64,000 bases of DNA from Algibacter luteus (GCF_900141715.1 NZ_FQYK01000005.1:265944-329943); one strand, 5' to 3'; positions 35,251 to 44,607 are shown, counted from the first letter of the stretch. Notes: generated by a model from the sequence alone, not told the origin. Numbers and translations: made by a program.

Positions 35251-36192
35251 TTGAATTTTCAAACCAAAATACCATTAGAAAAACAGTCTGAAAATCAAAT
35301 AAACTACCATTCTAAAGTTATATTACTTGGTTCCTGTTTTTCAGAAAACATAGCTAATAAATTAGAGTATTTTAAAATACAAAATACTCAAAATCCCTTC
35401 GGGATACTATTTCATCCTGCCGCGATAGAACGTTTAATTGCCAATGCAATAGAACAAAAACAATACACAGAGAAAGATGTGTTCTTGCATAACGAGCAAT
35501 GGCATTGCTTTGAGGCGCACTCACAGTTAAGTCATACTTCGAAAGAAGCGTTAATTAATGGGTTGAATGCTAATTTAAATAGCACCTTTAATACGCTTCA
35601 AAACGCAACGCATATCATCATCACTTTAGGAACAGCTTGGGCATATCGATATTTTAAAACTGGAGAATTTGTTGCTAATTGTCACAAAGTGCCTCAATCG
35701 GAATTTGAAAAAGTATTATTGTCGGTTAAAGATATTACTAAAACTTTAAAAAATATAAGAACTCAAATTAAATCGATTAATTATAATGCCGAAGTGGTTT
35801 TTACAGTATCGCCAATAAGACATATTAAAGATGGATTTATAGAAAACACGCAGAGTAAAGCGCATTTAATTTCTTCTATTCATCAAATAATAGGTAATAA
35901 ATCTAGTTATTTTCCATCATATGAAATCATGATGGACGAACTTCGCGATTATCGTTTTTATTCTGAAGATATGATTCACCCTAACCAAACTGCTATAAAT
36001 TATATTTGGGAAAGATTTAAAATGGTATGGATTTCTGAAGACTCCTATAGCATTATGGATGAAGTGGATGCTATTCAAAAAGGACTGCGTCATAAACCAT
36101 TTAATCCTGATTCTGATGCACACAAGGTCTTTGTGGAGAAATTACAGGCAAGAATTCTGAAGCTAAAAGCACAATTTCCTCATTTCAAATAA
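35251..36192 (+). CDS. GSCFA domain protein
   Basis: A 313-residue protein of the GSCFA family (SGNH-hydrolase-like fold). The N-terminal motif is VILLGSCFSENIANKLEYF, with Ser taking the place of the Ala in the family name. The middle block is IIITLGTAWAYRY, and MIHPNQTAINYIW supplies the Asp/His-type C-terminal block. The start is TTG 4 bases after alaS; no in-frame ATG precedes the conserved motif. Substrate unknown; co-transcription with alaS is common in this family of bacteria. Confidence 0.85.
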   Translation: MNFQTKIPLEKQSENQINYHSKVILLGSCFSENIANKLEYFKIQNTQNPFGILFHPAAIERLIANAIEQKQYTEKDVFLHNEQWHCFEAHSQLSHTSKEALINGLNANLNSTFNTLQNATHIIITLGTAWAYRYFKTGEFVANCHKVPQSEFEKVLLSVKDITKTLKNIRTQIKSINYNAEVVFTVSPIRHIKDGFIENTQSKAHLISSIHQIIGNKSSYFPSYEIMMDELRDYRFYSEDMIHPNQTAINYIWERFKMVWISEDSYSIMDEVDAIQKGLRHKPFNPDSDAHKVFVEKLQARILKLKAQFPHFK

Positions 36193-36402
36193 CAACATGG
36201 TTTCCTTTTAAAGATTCAGGGAGCTTAAAAAATATTCATCTAATTAATTAAAATAATAGAACACTTTTCTTACGTAGAATTGTTAATTATATTGAAAATC
36301 AGATTATTGTAATTCGTCTTTTTTAATAACATTTGGTCGAGTATTTGTAAGACATATCACTTTTAATTGTAGATTTAGATTGCTATTAATCAGTTCATAT
36401 CA

Positions 36403-36452
36403 AAAAACACCAATGCTTATCAATATTTTGATTTGTAATTGGTGTTTTTTTT
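36403..36452 (+). terminator. Intrinsic terminator in the GSCFA-DUF4230 gap
   Basis: AAAACACCAAT pairs with ATTGGTGTTTT around a loop of about 20 A/T-rich bases, followed by a long T run. It lies 210 bases after the GSCFA stop. The remaining 36193-36402 stretch shows no gene. Confidence 0.75.
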
Positions 36453-36499
36453 TGAATGACTTATTAATTAAATAATTTTGGCATAACAATAAATTCATG

Positions 36500-36527
36500 T
36501 TGTTTCTGAATTTACAAAGTATATTTG
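36500..36527 (+). promoter_or_regulatory. Promoter before the DUF4230 leader
   Basis: TTG (36500-36502), 17 bases, TATATTTG (36520-36527). Transcription should start near 36534. Confidence 0.6.
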
Positions 36528-36533
36528 TGGTGT

Positions 36534-36597
36534 TAGTTTAAATTTGATTGAATACATTAGTTAGACTTCTTATGTCGAAGGAACTAATGTTTTTTTG
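36534..36597 (+). ncRNA. Short leader transcript ending in a terminator hairpin (attenuator or small RNA)
   Basis: After the promoter at 36500-36527, ACATTAGTT (36554-36562) pairs with AACTAATGT (36582-36590) with an inner CTTC/GAAG stem. Seven T residues then follow. The hairpin lies just 20 bases before the DUF4230 ATG. Either a small RNA of about 64 bases is made, or readthrough controls the gene. Computed from sequence only. Confidence 0.45.
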
Positions 36598-36610
36598 TTT
36601 AAATTAGTCC

Positions 36611-37225
36611 ATGCGAAAAATTCTATTCGGTGTTATCATCACTTTAGTGGTTTTATTTACGTTTAAATATTGCGGAGAAAAACGCGAAGACACTGTTATT
36701 CTCAAAGAAAATTCGGCTTTAATTCAAGAACAAATTAAAAATGTTGGTAAACTCATAGTTACCGAAGGGCATTTTAGTGAAGTTTTTACATATAAAAATT
36801 CTAAAGATCTATTTGGAGATTTATTATCGGCTGAAAAAAAAGCACTGGTTGTTGTAAATGCTGAAGTTACGGTGGCCTACGATTTAAGTCAAATTGAATT
36901 TGAAGTAGATGAGGTTAATAAAACCCTTACCATTTTAAGTATACCCGATGAGGAGGTAAAAATCAATCCTGATTTTGAGTATTATGATGTGCAGGCAGAT
37001 TACTTAAATCCGTTTGAAGCTAAAGATTATAACGATATTAAGAATATGGTAAATGCAACGCTATCAAAAAAAATAGTAGCTTCAGATTTAAAAGCAAATG
37101 CCAAAAACCGACTTATTAGCGAACTTTCAAAATTTTATATTCTAACCAATTCCTTAGGCTGGACTTTAAAATACAACCAAAACGAACTGCAATCAATAAA
37201 CGATTTGCAAGGGTTAAAGTTATAG
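36611..37225 (+). CDS. DUF4230 family protein
   Basis: A 204-residue protein with an N-terminal membrane anchor (ILFGVIITLVVLFTFKYC) and the DUF4230 domain (LIVTEGHFSEVFTYKNS, then LVVVNAEVTVAYDLSQIEFE and ILSIPDEEVKINPDFEYYDV). The domain faces the periplasm; its function is unknown. Its last 6 bases overlap the convergent rhodanese gene. An intrinsic terminator lies between its promoter and its start codon, suggesting attenuation. Confidence 0.85.
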   Translation: MRKILFGVIITLVVLFTFKYCGEKREDTVILKENSALIQEQIKNVGKLIVTEGHFSEVFTYKNSKDLFGDLLSAEKKALVVVNAEVTVAYDLSQIEFEVDEVNKTLTILSIPDEEVKINPDFEYYDVQADYLNPFEAKDYNDIKNMVNATLSKKIVASDLKANAKNRLISELSKFYILTNSLGWTLKYNQNELQSINDLQGLKL

Positions 37226-37525
37226 TTTGCTATTCAAGCTTGTCCAACCACCTCCGTTTACGGCCTCTATACCATTATTCTTTAAAATCAAAGCAGCACT
37301 TCCAGACCGCATGCCACTTGCGCAACACGTGATTACTGGCTTATTGTATTTTTTTATATCATTAATTTTTGATCCGATGGCTTGTAAAGGAATGTTTTTT
37401 GAACCCGCAATAGCACCTTGGCTAAATTCACCTGTGGTTCTTACATCAATAATTATGGCACCTCTTTCTTGAAATTCTTTAATCATGTTATTCTTATTTC
37501 CAAATAATAAATTCAATAAACCCAT
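37220..37525 (-). CDS. Rhodanese-like domain protein
   Basis: A 101-residue single-domain rhodanese from ATG 37525 (MGLLNLLFGNKNNMIKEF). Blocks are IIDVRTTGEFSQGAIAGSKN and the active-site loop CCASGMRSG, whose Cys would carry persulfide sulfur. The frame is open upstream to 37618, but those residues show no family similarity and would overlap the divergent gene start. Role unassigned: sulfur transfer or redox signalling. Confidence 0.82.
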   Translation of the reverse strand: MGLLNLLFGNKNNMIKEFQERGAIIIDVRTTGEFSQGAIAGSKNIPLQAIGSKINDIKKYNKPVITCCASGMRSGSAALILKNNGIEAVNGGGWTSLNSKL

Positions 37526-37639
37526 ATAATAATTTTTTATGCAAATTACTCCAAAAAAGTTTAAAGCGTGGGTAACATAAGTTGCATTACGACGCATTAA
37601 AATTTTATGTATATTCATCCTTTAGAAACTCGAGTCTTT

Positions 37640-38392
37640 ATGAAACCTTATGTAACGCTTACTATAACCAATACTATTGGTGTTATTGAATTTTTTCACC
37701 CTAATAGAAATTCAATGCCTAGTGATATTTTATCACTTTTAGAGGAAACTATTGTAAGTGCAGGTAAAAACAATGATGTAAAAGTTATTGTTTTAAAAAG
37801 TGGAGGCGATAGAGCATTTTGTGCAGGTGCAAGCTTAAATGAACTTATTACAATTGAAAATGAAGCGATGGGGAAAACTTTTTTCTCGGGGTTTGCCAAT
37901 GTTATTAATGCAATGCGAAAATGTCCTAAAATTATTTTAGGACGTATTCAAGGAAAAGCTGTTGGTGGAGGCGTTGGTTTAGCAGCGGCAACAGACTATT
38001 GTATGGCAACCAAATTTGCTTCTATAAAATTGAGTGAATTAAGTATTGGCATTGGTCCGTTTGTTATAGAACCCGTGGTGTCAAGAAAAATAGGTGTTAC
38101 TGCGATGGCACAAATGACAATTGATGCTGAAACGTTTTTTTCAACACAGTTTGCTAAAGATAAAGGGCTTTATGCTGAAGTTTTTGAAACTACCGAAGCT
38201 TTAGATGACGCTTTAAATACTTTGGCTACCAAACTAGCTAGTTATAATCCTGAAGCTTTAACTGAAATGAAAAAAGTATTTTGGAAAGATACCGAACATT
38301 GGGATGATTTGTTAACCGAACGTGCTGAAATTAGCGGAAAACTAGTGCTAAGTGAATTCACAAAAAAGACTTTAAAAAGCTTCAGATCTTAA
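37640..38392 (+). CDS. Enoyl-CoA hydratase/isomerase family protein
   Basis: A 250-residue crotonase-fold protein when started at ATG 37640; an ATG at 37607 would add 11 residues. Blocks are VIVLKSGGDRAFCAGASLNE (first oxyanion-hole segment) and GRIQGKAVGGGVGLAAATDY (second oxyanion-hole segment). The hydratase glutamate positions are not both evident: the second block reads LSELSIGIGPFVIEPV. Hydratase, isomerase or another crotonase activity are therefore all possible. It stands next to the aromatic amino acid hydroxylase on the opposite strand. Confidence 0.82.
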   Translation: MKPYVTLTITNTIGVIEFFHPNRNSMPSDILSLLEETIVSAGKNNDVKVIVLKSGGDRAFCAGASLNELITIENEAMGKTFFSGFANVINAMRKCPKIILGRIQGKAVGGGVGLAAATDYCMATKFASIKLSELSIGIGPFVIEPVVSRKIGVTAMAQMTIDAETFFSTQFAKDKGLYAEVFETTEALDDALNTLATKLASYNPEALTEMKKVFWKDTEHWDDLLTERAEISGKLVLSEFTKKTLKSFRS

Positions 38393-38399
38393 TAGCTTT

Positions 38400-40160
38400 T
38401 TAATTAATGACGGCGTTTTTGTGAATTATGGATAATCCATCATCAATTAAATGACCTAAATTTGGTTTATTCTGTTTGATAGTTTCTAAATGTTTCAATA
38501 TTTTTTCTAATAATTCAGTTTCATTTCCTAGGTGTGCTAATTCGTAGAGTTCAACTGGTAGCAACCAATCATTAGGATGCTTTTCTATAAGTTGCTCAAG
38601 CACTTTTGTTCTTGAAATGGTTTTATTAGTGCCATCTCTATAATCTCTAACCTGTTGATATAAAGTTTCTAAGGCTAATCGTTCTTTTGATTTTTTAATA
38701 TGAATGGTTTGCGATGATGTTTTATGTGTAATTAAATCAAAGCTATTTAAATCAGCAGGTCCTGAAAATGCTGAAACAATTTCTTTTCCAACAGCCATAT
38801 CGTAAATGCCCCATTCTGGTTTAAAGAGTGTTAAGTTATTGTGCGATACGGTACAGTTTTTAAAACTAATAAGAATGATTTTTCCTTGTAAGTTCCGTTT
38901 TCCAGTGATAATTTCTCCTGAAATTTTCACACCGCCTTCAAACTCTAAATGTACTACCTTACCCTCATAAATATGATATGCGGCCAAATCTCGAGGACTC
39001 ATATCTTCAATAGCTAGGTTGATGCCTTTTAATTTTCCGATGGGAGACCCAAAACCTTTTTGATGCGTGATTGTGCCGTGACCCACAAGTTCTTTTTCTC
39101 TGTAAGCGAGTGCCGTTTCGTCAATGGTTTGAACATAAATGGGATTGTTCTCATTTTCAATAACAGTGTCAAATACTCCGGAGATTTGAAGCCCTGTACT
39201 TAATTCAATGGTGCCCAAGGCATGCGACGCTATTAATTTTTTAATTCCAGAAAGCCCGCCTTTTCGCAATGCCATAGTGTTAGCAAACTCTTCCAAAACC
39301 AAACTTAAATGGGCAAAATCTGGTGTAACATAAAGCTGAGGTTGTGGTTTGGTAATATCGAAATCTTTATAGGTTGCATTAATATCATAGGGTAATTTTT
39401 CAACTTCATCTGTCATGCACCATGCACTTTCTCCAATTGAAGAAAGCAATCCAGCACCATAAATTTTCGGATTTTCTTGCGTGCCAATTAAGCCATATTC
39501 AACGGTCCACCAATGCAAATTTCTTATGAGAGCCATTTCGCTGGGTGTTCCCATATTTTGTTGTAAATCTTCAACTTTTTTTTCTGCAGAAATAATATCT
39601 TCTTCCGTCGAATTGGGAGCTTCTTTAATTATAGATAAATGCCTAACAGCTTCATACAATTCATAATCTTTTGCTGATGAAATTGCCTTACATCCAATTT
39701 CTCCAAAGCGTCTTAAATATTCCGCATATTCGGGATTAGCAATTATGGGTGCGTGTCCTGCGCCTTCATGAATAATATCAGGAGCAGGTGTGTACTCAAT
39801 ATGTTCTAACTGTCTTATGTCACTCGCAATTACTAGTACATTATACGCTTGAAACTCCATAAAAGCATTGGGTGGTATAAACCCATCAACCGCTACGGCA
39901 GCCCAACCTATATCTTTTAAAATTCGATTCATGCCATACATATTGGGAATGCTATCAATGGAAATACCTGTGTGTTTTAATCCTTCCAAATAAGACTCGT
40001 GGGCTACTGTGCTTAAAAAATCAACATTTTTACGCATCACGTAGCGCCAAACGGCCTGATCGATTGCTGAATAATCCTCATAGTTTTGAGGTTTAATAAA
40101 TTGCTGAAGATGCTTGGGTAGCTTTTGAAGTATTTCGTTAGATTCAAATAAATGCGACAT
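38400..40160 (-). CDS. Aromatic amino acid hydroxylase (phenylalanine 4-monooxygenase type), long form
   Basis: A 586-residue protein. The N-terminal half (about residues 1-300) is a biopterin-dependent hydroxylase. Iron ligands are in IHEGAGHAPIIANPEYAEYL (two His), and the third ligand glutamate is in WWTVEYGLIG. The usual bacterial enzyme ends near 300 residues. The further 280 residues here (with EGGVKISGEIITGKRNLQG and a Leu/Glu-rich C-terminus) are characteristic of Bacteroidota long forms and have no assigned function. Phe to Tyr conversion is the expected reaction, with tetrahydropterin and oxygen. It converges on the crotonase gene. Confidence 0.88.
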   Translation of the reverse strand: MSHLFESNEILQKLPKHLQQFIKPQNYEDYSAIDQAVWRYVMRKNVDFLSTVAHESYLEGLKHTGISIDSIPNMYGMNRILKDIGWAAVAVDGFIPPNAFMEFQAYNVLVIASDIRQLEHIEYTPAPDIIHEGAGHAPIIANPEYAEYLRRFGEIGCKAISSAKDYELYEAVRHLSIIKEAPNSTEEDIISAEKKVEDLQQNMGTPSEMALIRNLHWWTVEYGLIGTQENPKIYGAGLLSSIGESAWCMTDEVEKLPYDINATYKDFDITKPQPQLYVTPDFAHLSLVLEEFANTMALRKGGLSGIKKLIASHALGTIELSTGLQISGVFDTVIENENNPIYVQTIDETALAYREKELVGHGTITHQKGFGSPIGKLKGINLAIEDMSPRDLAAYHIYEGKVVHLEFEGGVKISGEIITGKRNLQGKIILISFKNCTVSHNNLTLFKPEWGIYDMAVGKEIVSAFSGPADLNSFDLITHKTSSQTIHIKKSKERLALETLYQQVRDYRDGTNKTISRTKVLEQLIEKHPNDWLLPVELYELAHLGNETELLEKILKHLETIKQNKPNLGHLIDDGLSIIHKNAVIN

Positions 40161-40308
40161 CGGTAAATTTTATGTATAAAACTTGTTTAAAAATACGAAT
40201 AATACATTGAAATATTCAGTTTTTAACTTTTCTTTCAATAGAATGTCGTTTATAAAAATATATAAAACCAGACAAAATAGGTTTTAATAAGTTAAATGTA
40301 TTAAATAA

Positions 40309-40334
40309 AAAAGGCAGCTATTTAGCTGCCTTTT
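40309..40334 (-). terminator. Intrinsic terminator after the DUF4136 gene
   Basis: AAAGGCAGCT-ATTT-AGCTGCCTTT perfect hairpin with A/T-rich flanks on both sides, 8 bases after the stop codon of the minus-strand gene. Confidence 0.85.
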
Positions 40335-40342
40335 AATCGTTT

Positions 40343-40900
40343 TTATTGTTGGGAACCCGGAGGGTATTTCTCCATAATTTTAGTAACAAATTCTTTTATT
40401 CGAGCCTCTTTCTTATCCATGTTTCTAGTAAGATATCCAGTGCCCATACCTTGCCAAACCAATTCTTTTTTGTTGGCGTCAATAAGGTCTATATATAAAT
40501 GGCCTTGTACACTGGTGGTTACATTAGGTTGGTTCCAACCCCAGCCCCATCCAGGACCAAAGCCTCCCCAGCCACCCCAGCCCCAGGCACCGTAGCCCCA
40601 AGTATTGTTGTAAACGTTTACACGTTGCTGAGATTTGGTAAATAGACTTACCAGAATATCTGGATTTTCAGATTTAGTATAGCCTTTTGCTAAAAGTTCA
40701 GCTTCAATGGCACGAAGTATTCTACGTTTGTCTAAATCGCTTATTTCAGCTTTATCAATTCCAGTTTTAAAGAATGCGAACGTTTTGTAATCACTAAAAT
40801 TCGCCTCTTTATCATAATCGGCAGCTACTCTTACCGAGCTACAAGAAGCAAATACAAGTAGTAATGCCACAATTGGTAGGGTTTTAATAATTTTTTTCAT
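40343..40900 (-). CDS. DUF4136 domain lipoprotein
   Basis: A 185-residue lipoprotein (MKKIIKTLPIVALLLVFASC, Cys20). The DUF4136 domain begins VRVAADYDKEANFSDYKTF and ends with GTGYLTRNMDKKEARIKEFV. A Gly/Trp-rich loop (WGYGAWGWGGWGGFGPGWGW) near residues 102-122 is typical of the family. Expected to be anchored in an envelope membrane facing the periplasm; function unknown. Its own promoter region lies in a short gap with nothing else recognisable. Confidence 0.88.
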   Translation of the reverse strand: MKKIIKTLPIVALLLVFASCSSVRVAADYDKEANFSDYKTFAFFKTGIDKAEISDLDKRRILRAIEAELLAKGYTKSENPDILVSLFTKSQQRVNVYNNTWGYGAWGWGGWGGFGPGWGWGWNQPNVTTSVQGHLYIDLIDANKKELVWQGMGTGYLTRNMDKKEARIKEFVTKIMEKYPPGSQQ

Positions 40901-41046
40901 AATACATTTTTTTAAAGGTTGCAGTGGCTGTAAAAACTATTCGGGACTTAAAATTAATATTTTTTAACAGCTTTTTTTAATGACTTCTATCATAAATAGC
41001 ATCAATAATCATACCAAGTATAGACTACAATCAAAGGCTTTTTTGC

Positions 41047-41211
41047 TTACTTTTTTATTGAATTTGTCGCTGGGTTATAGCCGTAGGGGCAATGCCTGCA
41101 TCCGCTCTCGCAACAATATCCGCGTTTTAAAAGATACTGCTCGGTAAAACAGCGATACCCTTCAGGTGTTAGGTAGTAATCGCCCTCTTCAATGGGAATA
41201 AACTTTTTCAT
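41047..41211 (-). CDS. DUF5522 small cysteine-rich protein
   Basis: A 54-residue protein from ATG 41211. The whole length follows the DUF5522 pattern: DYYLTPEGYRCFTEQYLLKR, then GYCCESGCRHCPYGY. Four to five Cys and a His in that last block would suit metal binding. The family is common in Bacteroidota and Proteobacteria and has no known function. The gene is divergent from the following HExxH-type gene. Confidence 0.8.
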   Translation of the reverse strand: MKKFIPIEEGDYYLTPEGYRCFTEQYLLKRGYCCESGCRHCPYGYNPATNSIKK

Positions 41212-41260
41212 GAATCACAAAGATAATGTAAATTGGATTGATTTTTGAAGTTGCTTAATC

Positions 41261-41584
41261 ATGATATTTATTTCAAAACATATCGTTCCAAGAGGTTATA
41301 CTGGAATAACCATATGGCCTTTTGTGTTTTTAAAATCGAAATTCTTAAAAGAAAATCAGGTTTTAATTAACCATGAAAGGATTCATTTGAAACAGCAATT
41401 AGAATTGTTAGTTATCCCCTTTTATCTCATTTATGGTGTCGAGTTTTTGGTAAAATTAATTAAGTACAAAAATTGGCACAAAGCTTATAAGAATATTTCG
41501 TTTGAAAAAGAGGCTTATTGTAACGAATTTGATTTAGAATATTTAAAGCATCGACCTTTTTGGTATTTTTTAAAGTATCTTTGA
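41261..41584 (+). CDS. Small membrane-associated protein with an HExxH motif
   Basis: A 107-residue protein. LINHERIHLKQQLELL contains HERIH, a zinc-protease-type HExxH, and a downstream acidic motif, SFEKEAYCNEFD, could supply a third ligand. A hydrophobic stretch, LVIPFYLIYGVEFLVKLI, lies between. The arrangement resembles short gluzincin-like proteins of Bacteroidota. Protease activity is an inference from the motif only. It is followed 4 bases later by a PLP enzyme gene. Confidence 0.65.
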   Translation: MIFISKHIVPRGYTGITIWPFVFLKSKFLKENQVLINHERIHLKQQLELLVIPFYLIYGVEFLVKLIKYKNWHKAYKNISFEKEAYCNEFDLEYLKHRPFWYFLKYL

Positions 41585-41588
41585 TACC

Positions 41589-42500
41589 ATGATATTTGAG
41601 TTTGAAAAGACCATAAACGAGCGGGTAAATCTTCCAAAAACCAAAGGCGTTGAATTGTATGTTAAACGCGAAGATCAAATACATGCATTTGTCTCTGGAA
41701 ATAAATATAGAAAGCTAAAATATAATCTCTTAGAAGCTGAAAAATCGGGGTATAAAACGTTGCTAACCTTTGGTGGTGCGTTTTCAAACCATATTGCTGC
41801 GGTGGCTTCCGCAGGACATTTAATTGGGTTTAAAACCATTGGTGTTATAAGAGGTGATGAACTAGAATCTAAAATATCTGAAAATGCTACTTTAAATTTT
41901 GCACAAGAAAATGGAATGAATTTTAAATTTGTATCACGTGAAATCTATCGTAGTAAAACTTCCGAATCGTTTTTAAAATCTTTGGAAGCTGAATTTGGCG
42001 ATTTTTATGTGATTCCTGAAGGTGGTACAAACGAATTAGCCGTGAAAGGCTGTCAAGAAATTTTATATCCAGAAGATTTTAATTTTGATTATATCTGTTG
42101 TTCGGTAGGAACTGGAGGCACTATTTCAGGGCTTATCAATGGTTCAAAACCTAGTCAACAAGTTTTAGGTTTTCCTGCCTTAAAAGGTGATTTTTTAAAA
42201 GAAGATATTAGTAAATTTGCAACTCAAACCAACTGGAAACTTATTACAGACTATCATTTTGGAGGTTATGCCAAAATAAATGACGAATTGGTAGCGTTTA
42301 TAAATCAATTTAAATCGGATTATAACATGCCTTTAGATCCGGTTTATACAGGAAAAATGTTGTTTGGAATAATGGATTTAATTGACAAAAATTATTTTTC
42401 AAAGGGATCAAAAATATTGGTTATTCATACTGGAGGTTTACAAGGCATTGAAGGAATGAATGCTCATTTAAGAAAGAAAAATTTATCTGAAATTATTTAA
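41589..42500 (+). CDS. PLP-dependent D-cysteine desulfhydrase / ACC deaminase family enzyme
   Basis: A 303-residue fold-type II PLP enzyme. The PLP lysine lies in VSGNKYRKLKYN near residue 37, the substrate loop in LTFGGAFSNHIAAVA, and the phosphate-binding loop in VGTGGTISG. Family members act as D-cysteine desulfhydrases or, more rarely, as 1-aminocyclopropane-1-carboxylate deaminases. The sequence alone does not separate these, though the desulfhydrase role is commoner. It is in a run of closely spaced plus-strand genes ending with hemL. Confidence 0.82.
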   Translation: MIFEFEKTINERVNLPKTKGVELYVKREDQIHAFVSGNKYRKLKYNLLEAEKSGYKTLLTFGGAFSNHIAAVASAGHLIGFKTIGVIRGDELESKISENATLNFAQENGMNFKFVSREIYRSKTSESFLKSLEAEFGDFYVIPEGGTNELAVKGCQEILYPEDFNFDYICCSVGTGGTISGLINGSKPSQQVLGFPALKGDFLKEDISKFATQTNWKLITDYHFGGYAKINDELVAFINQFKSDYNMPLDPVYTGKMLFGIMDLIDKNYFSKGSKILVIHTGGLQGIEGMNAHLRKKNLSEII

Positions 42501-42504
42501 TTTA

Positions 42505-43308
42505 ATGAAAAGACTCATCGTTATATTTTGTGTTGCACTTTTAGCATTTAGTTGCAAATCCAGAAAAGGTATTGTTACTAAAAAACAAAAGGACAATACT
42601 AAACCTGTTGAAGTAACTCAAAAAGATAATGAGCAAAAAAGTGAAGAAGAATCGCCAGCAGTGTATGTTACGAGCACAGAGCATTACATCGATTTGCACA
42701 AAGCTACCGCGCAACAAGAAATGAGTTTGTATGGTATTCCGGCTAGTATCACTTTAGCACAAGGTATTTTAGAATCGGGTTCGGGAAGAGGAAGATTATC
42801 AGTTGAAGCGAACAATCATTTCGGAATTAAATGTCATGAATGGACAGGAAAAAAAATATATCACGACGATGACGAGAAGCAAGAATGTTTCAGAAAATAT
42901 AAAGATGCCAAATATTCGTTTCGAGACCATTCATTGTTTTTAACTGAAAGAAAGCGGTATTCTAATCTTTTTAAACTTAAAATAGAAGATTATAAGGGGT
43001 GGGCTAAAGGCTTAAAAGCTGCTGGATATGCTACCGATAGAAAATATCCACAAAAACTTATTAGCTTAATAGAACGTTATAATTTGTACGAGTACGATAA
43101 AGAGGTTTTAGGCGATAAGTATAAGCAATTCGAGTTGCCTCAATCTGAAGGACGAATTACTTATACCGTTGTAAAAGGGGATACTTTGTATTCTATTTCT
43201 CGAGCACATAATATTACCGTTGAAGAACTTCAAAATATAAATGGTTTGAGCGATACGGCCCTTAGTATTGGGCAGGTATTAGTCGTAAAATCATCATCAA
43301 ACAACTAA
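42505..43308 (+). CDS. Glucosaminidase-LysM peptidoglycan hydrolase, lipoprotein
   Basis: A 267-residue lipoprotein (MKRLIVIFCVALLAFSC, Cys17). A Lys/Glu-rich linker is followed by a glucosaminidase (FlgJ/Bax-like) domain at about residues 60-195 (ASITLAQGILESGSGRGRLS, then NNHFGIKC, with catalytic Glu in ILESG). A C-terminal LysM domain (TYTVVKGDTLYSISRAHNIT) binds peptidoglycan. It would cleave glycan strands in the periplasm. It is four bases after the PLP enzyme gene and nine before hemL. Confidence 0.92.
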   Translation: MKRLIVIFCVALLAFSCKSRKGIVTKKQKDNTKPVEVTQKDNEQKSEEESPAVYVTSTEHYIDLHKATAQQEMSLYGIPASITLAQGILESGSGRGRLSVEANNHFGIKCHEWTGKKIYHDDDEKQECFRKYKDAKYSFRDHSLFLTERKRYSNLFKLKIEDYKGWAKGLKAAGYATDRKYPQKLISLIERYNLYEYDKEVLGDKYKQFELPQSEGRITYTVVKGDTLYSISRAHNITVEELQNINGLSDTALSIGQVLVVKSSSNN

Positions 43309-43317
43309 TTAATTTTC

Positions 43318-44604
43318 ATGATTTATAAAAGAAGCAGCGCATTGTTCGCTGAAGCAGAAAAAGTAATTCCAGGAGGCGTAAACTCGCCAGTGAGAGCTTT
43401 TAAAGGGGTAGGTGGAACGCCAATTTTTGTCAAAGAAGCCAAAGGCGCCTATTTGTATGATGAAGATGGCAACAGATTAATTGATTACATAAATTCTTGG
43501 GGGCCCATGATATTAGGTCATGCCCACGAACCTGTTGTAAACGCTGTTATTGAAAAGGCTAAAAAAGGAACGTCCTTTGGAATGCCTACTGAAATTGAAA
43601 CCAAAATCGCTGAATTAGCAGTGTCCATGGTGCCTAATATCGATAAAATTAGGTTTGTTAATTCTGGAACTGAAGCCTGCATGAGCGCTGTTAGATTAGC
43701 AAGAGGCTATACTGGGAAAGATAAAATTATAAAATTTGCGGGCTGTTATCACGGACATTCAGATTCGTTTTTAATTCAAGCAGGAAGTGGTGCTAGCACC
43801 TTCGGGACACCAAATAGCCCAGGTGTTACCAAAGGAACTGCAAAAGATACGTTGTTAGCTCAATACAACAATATTGATAATGTAAAAGCCTTAATAGAAG
43901 CGAACAAAGGCAAAATAGCCTGTATTATTATTGAGCCAGTAGCTGGAAATATGGGTTGTATTCCGCCTAAAGAAGGATTTTTACAAGGCTTAAGAACCTT
44001 GTGTGACGAGAATGATATGCTTTTGATTTTTGATGAAGTGATGACTGGTTTTCGATTGGCTAAAGGAGGGGCACAAGAATTATATGGTATCAATGCAGAT
44101 ATTGTTTGCTTTGGAAAAGTTATTGGCGGCGGACTTCCAGTTGGGGCATTTGCGGCACGTAATGAAATTATGAATTACTTAGCACCATTAGGTCCGGTTT
44201 ATCAAGCAGGAACTTTAAGCGGTAATCCGTTGGCCATGGCTGCAGGTTTAGCGATGCTTACCGAACTTAATACAAACCCTGAAGTTTTTAAAAGGCTAGA
44301 AGATAAAACTGCCTATTTGCACGAAGGCATTGCAAAGGTATTAACCGAAAATAGTATAACACATACCATTAATAGAGTAGGCTCTATGATTTCTGTGCAT
44401 TTTGATGAAGCCGATGTGGTAGATTTTGATACAGCTGCCAAAGGAAACAATGATACTTTTAAAAAATTCTTTCATGGCATGTTGAACGCTGGTGTTTACA
44501 TTGCACCTAGTGCTTTTGAAACTTGGTTTATAACAGACGCCTTAAGTTATGAAGATTTAGATTTTACTATTGAAGCTGTAAAAAAGGTTGCAACTGCTTT
44601 ATAA
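43318..44604 (+). CDS. hemL: Glutamate-1-semialdehyde 2,1-aminomutase
   Basis: A 428-residue class III aminotransferase for the C5 route to 5-aminolevulinate. Blocks are [38 protein letters not shown] and [16 protein letters not shown]. The PLP lysine lies in [16 protein letters not shown], and [16 protein letters not shown] follows. Full length and canonical. It ends a run of plus-strand genes and is followed by a perfect terminator. Confidence 0.95.
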   Translation: MIYKRSSALFAEAEKVIPGGVNSPVRAFKGVGGTPIFVKEAKGAYLYDEDGNRLIDYINSWGPMILGHAHEPVVNAVIEKAKKGTSFGMPTEIETKIAELAVSMVPNIDKIRFVNSGTEACMSAVRLARGYTGKDKIIKFAGCYHGHSDSFLIQAGSGASTFGTPNSPGVTKGTAKDTLLAQYNNIDNVKALIEANKGKIACIIIEPVAGNMGCIPPKEGFLQGLRTLCDENDMLLIFDEVMTGFRLAKGGAQELYGINADIVCFGKVIGGGLPVGAFAARNEIMNYLAPLGPVYQAGTLSGNPLAMAAGLAMLTELNTNPEVFKRLEDKTAYLHEGIAKVLTENSITHTINRVGSMISVHFDEADVVDFDTAAKGNNDTFKKFFHGMLNAGVYIAPSAFETWFITDALSYEDLDFTIEAVKKVATAL

Positions 44605-44607
44605 AAA

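Noticed and set aside
41460..41684. Open frame antisense to the HExxH gene and PLP enzyme gene
   Set aside because: Shadow of two well-supported genes.
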